64,000 nucleotides of DNA, taken from Nisaea sediminum. GTDB lineage: Bacteria > Pseudomonadota > Alphaproteobacteria > Thalassobaculales > Thalassobaculaceae. Location: the NCBI RefSeq assembly GCF_014904705.1, contig NZ_JACZCQ010000006.1, forward strand, positions 372,001-436,000, given 5' to 3'. Made by a program: the position numbers and the translations under genes. The number at the start of each line of letters is the position of its first letter. Positions within the stretch are counted from its first letter, which is position 1. Positions 55,971 through 64,000 of this stretch are shown here, one piece after another. The notes beneath the pieces are model-generated. The model saw nothing but the letters and a program-made list of their open reading frames with translations. It searched no databases and was not told the origin of the DNA.

Positions 55971-56090
55971 TTCCACTCCTTGGATTCCCCTCGCCGGGTC
56001 ATTGCCCCGGCCGCTCCCTGTTGCAAATATGTGTAGCAAAAGCGTGCACAGGAAAGCCTCAACGAAACAAGGCGCGCGGGAGAGAGAGAT

Positions 56091-58124
56091 ATGGCCACCG
56101 AAAACGGGCGGCTGCTGATCTGCAATTGTAACGGCTCCATGCCCCTGGATGCGAGCGCCGCTGCGCTCTCTAAGGGCGGCACGGCACCTTTCATCCACTC
56201 AGCACTCTGCCGTGCGCAGCTCGGAAATTTCCGCGATGCGGCAGCCGCGGGAGGCCCTCTGACGGTCTGCTGTACCCAGGAAGCGCCGCTTTTCAGCGAA
56301 GTTGCGGCGGAACAGAACGGCGAGGAAGACACCCTTTCCTTTGTCAATATCCGCGAGCGCGCCGGGTGGTCGGAAGAAGCGGCGAAGGCCGGCCCCAAGA
56401 TCGCCGCTCTCATCGCGGAGGCCGCTGTCAGCGGCGCGCCGACGACGCAGGTTCCGCTGACCTCGGAAGGAGTCTGCCTCGTCTACGGCAAGGACCAGGC
56501 CGCGCTCGACGCCGCGCGCCAGCTCGCCGCACGGCTCGACGTGACGCTGCTGCTGAAGGACAGCGACGACATCATCCCGCCCGCCGTGATGGACGTGCCG
56601 GTGTTCCAGGGGCGGATCGCCCGTGCCGAGGGGCATCTCGGTGCCTTCGAGATCGCAGTCGACCGCTATGCCCCGGCCGACCCGGCGAGCCGGGATGCCT
56701 TCCGTTTCGAGCGGCCGCAGGACGGTGCGATGTCGACCTGCGACCTGATCCTCGACCTGACCGGAGAAACGCCGCTCTTCACCGGCCATGAAAAGCGCGA
56801 CGGCTATTTCCGGCCCGATCCCGGCGATCCGGTCGCGGTGCAGAAGGCACTGTTCGAGCTTTCGGACATGGTCGGCGAGTTCGCCAAGCCGCGCTATGTC
56901 GATTTCCATGCCGACCTCTGCGCCCATTCGCGCAGCCGCAAGACCGGCTGCTCGCGCTGCATCGATGTCTGCCCGGCGGGCGCGATCAGTCCGGACGGCG
57001 ACGTGGTCGCCTTCGATCCCTACATCTGCGGCGGCTGCGGCGCCTGCAACTCGGTCTGTCCGACCGGCGCGGCGCATTACACCTTCCCGGCGACAGCCAC
57101 GCTGATCGAGCGCCTCACGGCCATGATGCAGGCCTATCGCGATGCCGGCGGCCGGCATGCCACCCTGTTCGTCCACGACCCGCAGCATGGCGGCGCCGTG
57201 ATCGACATGATGGCGCGTTTCGGCAAAGGCCTGCCCGCGCATGTCCTGCCCTTCGCGGTAACCCAGACGACGCAGGTCGGGCTCGACTTCCTCGCCGCAG
57301 CCTTCGCGAACGGGGTCGGACGGGTCGTGCTCTACGCGCATCCGACGAAGCGCGACGAGATCTCGGGGCTCGCGAACCAGATCGGGCTCGCCGAGACCGT
57401 ACTGACCGCGCTCGGCTTCGAGAGCGGCCTGGTCGAGCTCCTGATCGAAGCGGACCCGGATGCCGTCGAAGCGCGGCTCTGGTCGATGCCGAAGACCGAC
57501 GGAGTGACGCCGCGGCCCTTCCTGGCGCTCGGTGGCAAGCGCGAGATCATGGACACCGCGCTGGCCCAGCTCCGGCTGGCCTCGCCGCAGCCGGTCGACA
57601 TGATCGCCCTGCCTCCCGGAGCCCCCTATGGCCGGATCGCGGTCGACGTGGATGCCTGCACGCTCTGCCTCGCCTGCGTCGGCGCCTGCCCGGCGAGTGC
57701 CCTGCAGGACAATCCGGACAAGCCGGAGCTCTCCTTCATCGAGAACAATTGCGTGCAGTGCGGGCTCTGTCAGAACACCTGCCCGGAAAGCGCCATCACG
57801 CTGGAGCCGCGGCTGAACTTCCTGACCGGGGCGAAATCGCCGGTGGTGATGAAGGAGGAGGAGCCGTTCCACTGCATTCGCTGCGACAAGCCCTTCGCGG
57901 CGAAGAGCTCGATCGAGCGGATCGTGAAGACGCTGGCCGATAAGCACCCGATGTTCAAATCGCCGGAGGCGGCGCGCCGCCTGCAGATGTGCGAGGACTG
58001 CCGTGTGGTCGACCAGTTCGAAGGCAAGGACGATCCGATGCGCGGCGGCGCGCGGCCCGCGGTCCGAACGACGGAGGATTATCTCGGCGGCAAGGTCTCG
58101 GACGAGGACGAGAGCATTCACTGA
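56091..58124 (+). CDS. multi-cluster 4Fe-4S protein of the formate dehydrogenase locus
   Basis: A 677-residue cytoplasmic protein. The N-terminus has CNCNGSM. Two ferredoxin-type modules follow: GCSRCIDVCPAG with CGGCGACNSVCP (about 283-325), and CTLCLACVGACP with CVQCGLCQNTCP (about 522-564), for about four [4Fe-4S] clusters. The C-terminus has CIRC (about 593) and CEDC (about 633), a possible zinc or rubredoxin-like site. A region between the modules looks like a HdrA/CoA-type alpha/beta domain. It is divergent from DUF3305. Electron transfer during cofactor sulfuration or metal insertion is a guess. Confidence 0.85.
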   Translation: MATENGRLLICNCNGSMPLDASAAALSKGGTAPFIHSALCRAQLGNFRDAAAAGGPLTVCCTQEAPLFSEVAAEQNGEEDTLSFVNIRERAGWSEEAAKAGPKIAALIAEAAVSGAPTTQVPLTSEGVCLVYGKDQAALDAARQLAARLDVTLLLKDSDDIIPPAVMDVPVFQGRIARAEGHLGAFEIAVDRYAPADPASRDAFRFERPQDGAMSTCDLILDLTGETPLFTGHEKRDGYFRPDPGDPVAVQKALFELSDMVGEFAKPRYVDFHADLCAHSRSRKTGCSRCIDVCPAGAISPDGDVVAFDPYICGGCGACNSVCPTGAAHYTFPATATLIERLTAMMQAYRDAGGRHATLFVHDPQHGGAVIDMMARFGKGLPAHVLPFAVTQTTQVGLDFLAAAFANGVGRVVLYAHPTKRDEISGLANQIGLAETVLTALGFESGLVELLIEADPDAVEARLWSMPKTDGVTPRPFLALGGKREIMDTALAQLRLASPQPVDMIALPPGAPYGRIAVDVDACTLCLACVGACPASALQDNPDKPELSFIENNCVQCGLCQNTCPESAITLEPRLNFLTGAKSPVVMKEEEPFHCIRCDKPFAAKSSIERIVKTLADKHPMFKSPEAARRLQMCEDCRVVDQFEGKDDPMRGGARPAVRTTEDYLGGKVSDEDESIH

Positions 58125-58139
58125 GACGGAGCGGCGGCA

Positions 58140-58424
58140 TCAGCCGCCGAACCGGTCCTGGCACATCGCCGCCGCGCGCTGGCGGAAAAGCTGGTGCTTG
58201 GCCTCGTCGATGATGCCTTCCTCGCGCATCTTGTCGACCGCGCCATAGCGCTCGGCCAGACATTCGGCGAGCGGTCCGTTCGCGGGAAGCGCGACCGGCT
58301 GCCCGCCGGTCAGTCCAGCGATGTCGTCGCGATGGAGATAGGCGAGCGAGGCGACCGCGCCGGCCAGCACCAGCCCGGCAACGGCCCGGGCGCGCCAACT
58401 GTCGATGAAGGAGCCCCCGGCCAT
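58140..58424 (-). CDS. 94-residue anchored protein with two periplasmic cysteines
   Basis: It has one hydrophobic helix (about 13-30) followed by a soluble part with Cys in LAECLAERYG and AAMCQDRFGG, positioned for a possible disulfide. ATG 58424 is 4 bases past the upstream DUF6494 stop, so it is the last gene of a four-gene operon. Family unrecognised; orientation with the C-terminus outside is inferred. Confidence 0.72.
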   Translation of the reverse strand: MAGGSFIDSWRARAVAGLVLAGAVASLAYLHRDDIAGLTGGQPVALPANGPLAECLAERYGAVDKMREEGIIDEAKHQLFRQRAAAMCQDRFGG

Positions 58425-58428
58425 GGCG

Positions 58429-58629
58429 CTACTCGGTCTCGATGGTGCCGTCGATGGTGACTTCGAGGCCCGCCGCCGGGATTGACAGCACAACCTTCGC
58501 CTCCGTCGCGGCCCCGACCTTGCCCTCTTCGACGGCCTTGCGGATCGCGGTCTCGATCTCGCGTTGCGAGGTCACGCCGACCTTCTTCAGGAATTTGCGC
58601 ACGCTCATGTTGAAGATGTCTTCGTTCAT
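58429..58629 (-). CDS. DUF6494 small protein
   Basis: A 66-residue protein beginning MNEDIFNMSVRKFLKKVGVT, with a helical half (about 5-40) followed by a beta-rich tail (AKVVLSIPAAGLEVTIDGTI). It resembles the DUF6494 family, which recurs in formate dehydrogenase neighbourhoods. The start follows GGAGAGAGCG. No catalytic residues are evident. Confidence 0.78.
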   Translation of the reverse strand: MNEDIFNMSVRKFLKKVGVTSQREIETAIRKAVEEGKVGAATEAKVVLSIPAAGLEVTIDGTIETE

Positions 58630-58661
58630 CGCTCTCTCCATGTTTGCGGATCCGCCGGCTC

Positions 58662-59684
58662 TCAGGCAGGCGTCGCGAGGGGCAGGTTGACCAGCAGGTT
58701 CTGTGGCTTCATCCGCAGCACCCCGGACGGGTCCTGCGCGAGACCGAGATAGACGGGGCGCCCGGCGATCGACGGCATCATCGCCTCCGGCGATTTGAAT
58801 TCGAGGCGGAACAGGGCGACCAGATTGACCAGCTGCTCTTCCGGCACCTCCTCGCCCTTGTAGAGCGCATTCAGGATCGCGCTCGAGGTCGCGTCGAGGC
58901 CGACATGCCAGACCCATTTCTCGTCCGCGATGCTGCGCACCGGCGTCACCGAGACCTCGACCCCGAGGAAGTGGTCGACCCAGAGCTCCAGCACGCGGCA
59001 GAGCGCGTCAAGGCCCGGGCGGGTGAAAGTCAGGTCGAGCACCGTGTCGAAACGGTCGCTGCGGCCCCAGTAGATCTCCGCATTCTCCTCGGTTAGCACA
59101 TCGAGCTCGACGGAGCGGAGCGGCGTGTCGTTCTCCGCGATCAGGCGTTCGAGAGAGCTGTAGCCCTGACCCGCCGCATGCATGTCGACGATCTCCTCGT
59201 CGGCGCACATCACGGTGCCCTCCTGCAGGGTCACGCGCTGGCTGCGGAACAGCAGCTCCGCCGCCCTCGCCCGGAAGGGGTCGGTCACGCCATAGAGCAT
59301 GTTGCGGGCGACGACATGGGCGACCTGATCGAGGAACAGCGGCGGGATCGAAACGACCCCCTCACGGAAGGTCGAGAGATAGAAGGATTCGAGGCTGTCC
59401 GCCGCCAGCAGCGCATCGCGGAAGCCGAGCACGATCTGGTAATTCTCCCGCCCGTCCGGATCGCCGAATGCCGCCAGTTCCATATCGCTCACCGGGCGCC
59501 TCGGATCCTCCAGCAAGGCGGCGTGCAGACTGCGTTCCGTGGCGCAGGATTCCGCGACCGGGGCGATCTCCGGCCGGGCGAAGAGCGCGCGCAGGAAGGC
59601 GTCGGTGACGGCGAGACGGCCGTCCGCGGTCCGGTCCAGCAACGCGTAGCCCGAACTGATCCAGAACTCTCTCGCCTCAGTCAT
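58662..59684 (-). CDS. DUF6352 protein
   Basis: A 340-residue cytoplasmic protein with recognisable blocks FWISSGYALLDR (N-terminus), EIYWGRSDRFDTVLDLTFT (about 205-223) and PVYLGLAQDPSGVLRMKPQN near the end. It matches the DUF6352 family by recollection rather than by search. The gene is 18 bases downstream of the DUF4444 gene. Its function is unknown, but it keeps company with formate dehydrogenase maturation genes. Confidence 0.75.
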   Translation of the reverse strand: MTEAREFWISSGYALLDRTADGRLAVTDAFLRALFARPEIAPVAESCATERSLHAALLEDPRRPVSDMELAAFGDPDGRENYQIVLGFRDALLAADSLESFYLSTFREGVVSIPPLFLDQVAHVVARNMLYGVTDPFRARAAELLFRSQRVTLQEGTVMCADEEIVDMHAAGQGYSSLERLIAENDTPLRSVELDVLTEENAEIYWGRSDRFDTVLDLTFTRPGLDALCRVLELWVDHFLGVEVSVTPVRSIADEKWVWHVGLDATSSAILNALYKGEEVPEEQLVNLVALFRLEFKSPEAMMPSIAGRPVYLGLAQDPSGVLRMKPQNLLVNLPLATPA

Positions 59685-59702
59685 CCATTTCCGCCCGCAT
59701 TG

Positions 59703-60452
59703 TCAGTCGAGAGACCATGTCGGTTTCCGCAGCACCTCGGTCAACGGCACGAGAGGCGTTTTCGACTCGCCGAGCACCAGACCGCCTTTCTCGTCGAGGC
59801 CAAGCAGCTTTCCACGCCACTCCTTGCCGGCGAGTTTCAGTTCCACGGCTTCCCCGCGCTTGGCGGCGCGCGGCAGCCAGTTGTCGGCAATCGGACGCAG
59901 GCCTTCGGAAAGAAAGCGGTTGGTCCAGAGCAGAAAATGGCGGGAGAAACTTTCCAGCAGATCCCCCGTGGTCAGGTCTCCGCAGCCTTCGTCGAGCAAT
60001 GTCGTGCGCTGGCGGGTCATGCCGGGTTCGGGCGCATCGGCGGCCGGCATCATCGCCAGCTTGACACCGAGCACCGCCCAGTCCGGCACCGGGTCGGACG
60101 GATCGCCCCAGAGTGCCGGGTCGACCGTCAGGGACACGCCCCCGGCGAGCCCCCCGTTCACGATCAGCCGGTCCGGCCAGCCGAACAGCACCTCGACCTG
60201 CGGCGGCACCTGCGCGCCGAGACAGTCGCCGAGCGCCACCATTGCGACATGCACGGCCGCGAGCGTCTCCGAGAATGGCCGATCCGGACCGAGCACGATC
60301 GCGCATTCGAGCCGCTCGGCGCTGTCGAGCCAATAGAGGCTCGCAGGATCGGCGCCCCCGCGTGCGGCTTCGGCGGCGGCATTCTCGACATCCGTGCCCG
60401 GCAAGACCCGGCAGGGCCGGTAAATCGGCGGAAAGGACAGTTCGTCCAGCAT
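59703..60452 (-). CDS. biotin/lipoate ligase-like protein (DUF4444)
   Basis: A 249-residue protein. The first 190 residues look like a BirA/LplA-type ligase fold (VALGDCLGAQVPPQVEVLFG, RLIVNGGLAGGVSL with the Gly-rich turn) and the rest like the DUF4444 domain (WRGKLLGLDEKGGLVLGES). The ATP-loop GRGRRGR of BirA is not present, so ligase activity is doubtful. It heads the four-gene operon with DUF6352, DUF6494 and the 94-residue protein; the start follows AGGGAG. Confidence 0.78.
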   Translation of the reverse strand: MLDELSFPPIYRPCRVLPGTDVENAAAEAARGGADPASLYWLDSAERLECAIVLGPDRPFSETLAAVHVAMVALGDCLGAQVPPQVEVLFGWPDRLIVNGGLAGGVSLTVDPALWGDPSDPVPDWAVLGVKLAMMPAADAPEPGMTRQRTTLLDEGCGDLTTGDLLESFSRHFLLWTNRFLSEGLRPIADNWLPRAAKRGEAVELKLAGKEWRGKLLGLDEKGGLVLGESKTPLVPLTEVLRKPTWSLD

Positions 60453-60579
60453 GTTTCACTCCCTTGGCCCGAAACTAGCACGCCGGTGGAGGCTGTCATG
60501 GGGGAATCGCCAATCCGGGCGCGCCATGATAAGCGAGTCGGTAGCCAGCGGCAGAGTGAGACGGAAAAGGGGAGCAAGG

Positions 60580-62763
60580 GTGCAGGTTCGCGGACTGCTC
60601 GTCACGGCGCACAGCCTGCACGCCGCCGGCCGAATCGCCGAAGCGGCGACCGCTTACCGCAGAGCTCTGACGGCGGCGCCCGAGCAGGCCGACGGGTGGC
60701 ACCTGCTCGGCACCGCCCTCCTGCAGGCGGCGCGGCCCTTGCCCGCGGCGGCATGCATCGGGAAAGCGCTTGTCGCCGATCCCGGACGGCACGATTTCCG
60801 GCTCAATTTCGGCTACGCATTGATGGATGCCGACCGGCCGGAGGATGCCCTTTCCGCCCTGAAAACGGCCTGCAGACATCGGCCGTTCGATGCCACGCTC
60901 TGGAGCGCCCGTGCCGCCGCGAGCAAACGGCTTGGCGACATGGCGGCGGCGGACAGGGCATTCCGCGCAGCGATCCTGCTCGACCCCTCGGGTTTCGCCC
61001 AGCTCTACAATCGCAGCCTGGCTCTTCAGGAAACCGGCGATATGTCGGGCGCCATCGCGTCTTATGGACGTGCGCTGAAATTCCAGCCTGCCTCCGGAAC
61101 CGTCCTCGCCAACCGGGCGCAGGCACTGAAGAGCGAAGGGCGCACCGGCGAGGCAGTGCACGACTTCAGAGGCACCGTTCTCCTCGCACCGGGAGACGCC
61201 ACGTTACTGAACGATCTCGCGATCGCTCTCTGGGACGGCAACGAAATCCGCGGTGCGATCGCGCTCTATCGCCGGGCCGTCGCAGCCGCGCCGGAGAGGG
61301 TGGCGATCACCCGCAACCTGACCGGAGCGCTGGCAAGTGCCGGTCATTACGATGCCGCACTCGACGCCTTCGACGCCGCGATCCATAGGCACCCGGAGGA
61401 TCCGGGCTTTCCCGTCCGCCGGGCGCTCGTTCTTCCGGTCATTCCCGAAAGTCTCCAACAGATCGACGCGGCGAGAGAGAAGATCGGTCAATTTCTCGCC
61501 TCACCCGAGGCCGGCCACATTCGTCTCTCGAACCCGCTGGAGCAGATTGGCGCGGCGAATTTCTATCTCGTCTATCATGGCCGCAACGACCGGGTTCTCG
61601 CCGAGGGGATCAGCGCCTTCTACCGGCGCGCCTGTCCGGCGCTCAATTTCACCGCGCCGCATTGCGCCGGCGCCAAGCCGCCGACCGGCCGTATCGAACT
61701 CGGGATATGTTCGAAACATCTTGCCGGGCACACGATCGGCGCGGTTTTCGGCCGGCTCGTTACGGGTCTCGACCGGTCGCGCTTCCGCCTTACACTCCTT
61801 CGCCCGCCGGGCCTTCGGGACAAGGCGGCAGCCGAGATCGCGGCCGGGTTCGACCGGGTCGTCGAGCTGCCGGCGGAGATCGGGCGCGCCGCGGAAATCG
61901 CCGCGCACTGCCGGCTCGACGCCCTGCTCTATACCGATATCGGGATGGAGCCCTTCACCTATTTCCTCGCCCATACGAGGCTCGCGCCCGTGCAATGGGT
62001 GACCTGGGGGCATCCGGTCACGACGGGGATCGACACGATCGACGCCTATCTCTCCCCCGATTGCTTCGAGCCGGAAGGGGCAGAGGCGCATTATTCGGAA
62101 CGGCTGATCCGCTGCCCGAGCATCCCGATGGTCTATCGCGACGAGGCGGTTCCGCCTCCGGCGGCGAAATCGGAGTTCGATCTTCCGGAGGGGCGCCCGC
62201 TCTATCTCTGCCCGCAGAACCTGTTCAAGCTGCATCCGGACTACGATCACGTTCTGGCGGATATCCTCACACGCGATCCGCACGGGACTCTTGGCCTGAT
62301 CGAAGGCGCCAACCCCGAATGGACAGCGCGGCTGAAATCCCGGCTGTCAGCCGTCCTCGGCCACACCATGGAGCGGGTCCGGTTTCTGCCCTACCTGCCG
62401 AAGAACGACTACATACGCCTGCTCGGCGCGGCCGACGTGATGCTCGACCCGATCCATTTCGGCGGCAGCAACACGACGCTCGGCGGTTTCGCGGCTGGAA
62501 CGCCGGTCATCACCTGGCCGGGCCCCTACATGCGGGGCCGCATGACCTACGGGCTCTATTGCACCATGCGGGTCACGGATTGCATCGCAACGGACCTTGC
62601 GGACTATGCGGCAAAGGCGGTGGAAATCGCGAACGATCCCGGGCGCCGCGAAGAGATCGTCCAGCGCATCCTGGCGGCACGTCCGGCCGTCGTCGAAACG
62701 GCCGGAGCGTCCCGGGATCTCGGCAATCTGCTCGCGGAAGCGGTCAGCTCGCGGAGCGGTTAG
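60580..62763 (+). CDS. TPR-containing SPINDLY/OGT-like glycosyltransferase
   Basis: A 727-residue protein: about eight TPR units (residues 5-300), then a GT41-like region (about 370-720). Typical GT41 features are HPVTTGIDTIDAYLSPDC, LIRCPSIPMVYR, CPQNLFKLHPDYD and GGSNTTLGGFAAGTPVITWP. The GT41 family O-glycosylates proteins; bacterial members also act on surface glycoproteins. The start is GTG 60580, behind AGGGGAG; ATG 60526 is an alternative. It ends overlapping the cupin gene tail-to-tail by 20 bases. Confidence 0.85.
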   Translation: MQVRGLLVTAHSLHAAGRIAEAATAYRRALTAAPEQADGWHLLGTALLQAARPLPAAACIGKALVADPGRHDFRLNFGYALMDADRPEDALSALKTACRHRPFDATLWSARAAASKRLGDMAAADRAFRAAILLDPSGFAQLYNRSLALQETGDMSGAIASYGRALKFQPASGTVLANRAQALKSEGRTGEAVHDFRGTVLLAPGDATLLNDLAIALWDGNEIRGAIALYRRAVAAAPERVAITRNLTGALASAGHYDAALDAFDAAIHRHPEDPGFPVRRALVLPVIPESLQQIDAAREKIGQFLASPEAGHIRLSNPLEQIGAANFYLVYHGRNDRVLAEGISAFYRRACPALNFTAPHCAGAKPPTGRIELGICSKHLAGHTIGAVFGRLVTGLDRSRFRLTLLRPPGLRDKAAAEIAAGFDRVVELPAEIGRAAEIAAHCRLDALLYTDIGMEPFTYFLAHTRLAPVQWVTWGHPVTTGIDTIDAYLSPDCFEPEGAEAHYSERLIRCPSIPMVYRDEAVPPPAAKSEFDLPEGRPLYLCPQNLFKLHPDYDHVLADILTRDPHGTLGLIEGANPEWTARLKSRLSAVLGHTMERVRFLPYLPKNDYIRLLGAADVMLDPIHFGGSNTTLGGFAAGTPVITWPGPYMRGRMTYGLYCTMRVTDCIATDLADYAAKAVEIANDPGRREEIVQRILAARPAVVETAGASRDLGNLLAEAVSSRSG

Positions 62764-63286
62764 CGATCAGCTCGGCCTTGCCGGTTTCCATGTCGTAACG
62801 CAGCCGCGGCTCGTTCTCCAGCGGACGGCCGGTTACGCGCACAAAGCAAGCCTTGGCCGGATAATCGATCGCATGGATTTCCCGCACGTCGTAGAAGCCG
62901 GCATCGCCCGGCTTCAGGCGGTAGGTCTTGACATGCTCGATCTCCGCCGCGCCGTCGCCCTTGCCGCCGTCGACGCGCCGGAACTCGCTCATGTCGGTAT
63001 ATTCCTTCGCCTGTCCGTAGATCGCCCAGGACGTCCCGTGATCGTGCGGCGGAGAGGCGTGCGGCTTCTCGTTGACATGGGCGAGGACGACAAATTCCAG
63101 ATCGTCGTCCCGGTAGAGCTCGGTCACGCCGACCGGCGCGTCCTTGCCGCAGACTTCCTCGACGAATTCATCGTTCTTGAGAAGCTTCTCGAGATTCTTG
63201 CGGACCGCGTCCCGGCCGTTCGCGTTGTTGTTTGCGGCCAGAATGTCGTGGCTCTCGCGACAGAACTCCTTCAGACCGTAGGTCAT
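62744..63286 (-). CDS. cysteine dioxygenase-like cupin protein
   Basis: A 180-residue protein with a cupin beta-barrel. The metal motif is PPHDHGTSWAIYG (about 79-91) and the second motif is around GDAGFYDVREIHAIDYP (about 126-142). This matches the predicted metal-dependent enzymes related to cysteine dioxygenase. The substrate is not established. ATG 63286 follows AAGGGAGATCAGGC. Monocistronic. Confidence 0.82.
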   Translation of the reverse strand: MTYGLKEFCRESHDILAANNNANGRDAVRKNLEKLLKNDEFVEEVCGKDAPVGVTELYRDDDLEFVVLAHVNEKPHASPPHDHGTSWAIYGQAKEYTDMSEFRRVDGGKGDGAAEIEHVKTYRLKPGDAGFYDVREIHAIDYPAKACFVRVTGRPLENEPRLRYDMETGKAELIANRSAS

Positions 63287-63416
63287 GCCTGATCTCCCTT
63301 GATTTTATTCGACTTTTGCCACCGGTTCGAACGCCGGCGAAATGAGAATGGAGGCATTCTCCTCCTAACGGACGAGGATGACAACGGATGCGATGCCGAA
63401 AGAAACCGCAAACCGG

Positions 63417-64000
63417 CTACTTGCCGGCGTTCATCCGGGCGATGGTGGCCGTCGTGCTGTGCCCGTCTTCGAGCTGCGCCAGAACCACCTTGCCGCCGTA
63501 AGACTGGACGAATTCGGCTCCGACAACGGTCTCGACCGTGTAGTCCGCGCCTTTCACCAGAACGTCGGGGCGGACCGTCTTGATCAGCTCCAGCGGCGTG
63601 TCCTCGCCGAAGATGACGACCGCATCGACGGTCGCGAGCGAAGCCAGCACCGCCGCCCGGGACGCTTCCGACTGAACCGGCCGCGTCGGGCCTTTCAGGC
63701 GCGCCACGGACGCATCGCTGTTCAGTCCGACCACGAGCCTGTCGCAGGCAGCCTTGGCCTGACGCATCAGCGAGACATGTCCCGGATGCAGCAGATCGAA
63801 ACAGCCGTTGGTGAAGCCGACGCGCAGGCCCTGGTCGCGCCATTCCTTCGCCCGGTTGGCGATGATATCGGCGGATGCGACCTTGACCTCGCCCTGCAGC
63901 AGATCGTGCGCGCGAAAGGCGGCAGCGAGCTCGGAGGCATAGGCCACCGCGGTTCCCATCTTGCCGACGACGATCCCGGCCGCCGCATTGGAGAGTTCGA
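63417..64000 (-). CDS. hldE: bifunctional heptose kinase/adenylyltransferase HldE, C-terminal part
   Basis: The frame is open from the window edge. Residues before the ATG at 63959 read [16 protein letters not shown], the end of the ribokinase-type heptose 7-phosphate kinase domain. The adenylyltransferase domain follows with [19 protein letters not shown] and [13 protein letters not shown], and transfers AMP to heptose 1-phosphate. The product is ADP-heptose for the lipopolysaccharide core. The N-terminal kinase is cut off by the window end. Confidence 0.92.
   Translation of the reverse strand, partial: ELSNAAAGIVVGKMGTAVAYASELAAAFRAHDLLQGEVKVASADIIANRAKEWRDQGLRVGFTNGCFDLLHPGHVSLMRQAKAACDRLVVGLNSDASVARLKGPTRPVQSEASRAAVLASLATVDAVVIFGEDTPLELIKTVRPDVLVKGADYTVETVVGAEFVQSYGGKVVLAQLEDGHSTTATIARMNAGK

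Noticed and set aside
55971-56090. A sigma-54 (-24/-12) promoter in the DUF3305/ferredoxin gap
   Set aside because: GTGCACGCTTTTGCT resembles the consensus loosely, but the invariant GG of the -24 element is absent. A TTGC-N11-GCAA inverted pair at 56030-56048 was also too weak to call.
56199-58121. 640-codon minus-strand open frame opposite the ferredoxin-like gene
   Set aside because: It lacks any recognisable domain, while the plus strand has four textbook ferredoxin Cys motifs and a good ribosome site.

Overview
The window is 64 kb of GC-rich, densely packed chromosome from an alphaproteobacterium. Clues are the block rpmH-rnpA-yidD-yidC-engB-argB ... dapD-dapE-(membrane gene)-truA, DUF2336 and DUF4864 proteins, the DUF3305/DUF3306/TorD-like formate dehydrogenase cluster and a 4-cysteine Fnr. 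Rhodospirillales is the best guess, possibly marine; this is an inference from gene content, not a measurement. No insertion sequence, transposase, integrase, prophage, CRISPR array or rRNA was seen. One tRNA (Arg, anticodon ACG) is present.

Layout. (1) 1-14836: the housekeeping block. It is interrupted by an SDR/LysR/Bcr-type MFS group (2910-6050) and by a signalling group: a PAS-GAF-GGDEF protein overlapping a DUF2336 protein, plus a small secreted protein (6825-10266). (2) 15033-21604: a flavoprotein disulfide reductase, an orphan-looking histidine kinase, an Fnr regulator, gpt, two envelope proteins and tRNA-Arg. (3) 21726-29404: a zinc alcohol dehydrogenase, isocitrate dehydrogenase kinase/phosphatase (aceK), and a beta-oxidation-like set (3-hydroxyacyl-CoA dehydrogenase, DmdC-type acyl-CoA dehydrogenase, SDR, thiolase). 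(4) 29520-35589: a multidomain glycosyltransferase in an operon with an RTX protein, a soluble chemoreceptor-like protein and a MazG-like protein.

(5) 35661-40043: a divergent arsenic operon. arsJ and its partner glyceraldehyde-3-phosphate dehydrogenase run one way; arsR, arsC and acr3 run the other. A 10-bp-arm palindrome sits on the arsR start codon. (6) 40081-43233: boxB and boxC for aerobic benzoyl-CoA epoxidation and ring opening, with TGCA-N6-TGCA sites in the upstream region.

(7) 43421-60452: a tungsten/formate module. It contains a TupBCA-type tungstate importer, a helix-turn-helix/periplasmic-binding-domain regulator, a Tat-exported formate dehydrogenase (FdhA, FdhB, cytochrome b), a TorD-like chaperone, a small Tat protein, DUF3305/DUF3306, and two c-type cytochromes (one fused to a WD40 propeller). 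A 43-codon membrane gene and a 68-residue lipoprotein also belong to it. Next to it are a multi-cluster ferredoxin-like protein and a four-gene operon of unknown function (lipoate-ligase-like DUF4444, DUF6352, DUF6494 and a 94-residue anchored protein). The likely logic is tungstate uptake, cofactor-loaded enzyme assembly, export, and electron flow from formate to cytochrome b and periplasmic cytochrome c. (8) 60580-64000: a TPR/SPINDLY-type glycosyltransferase, a cysteine-dioxygenase-like cupin, and the 3' part of hldE, cut by the window edge.
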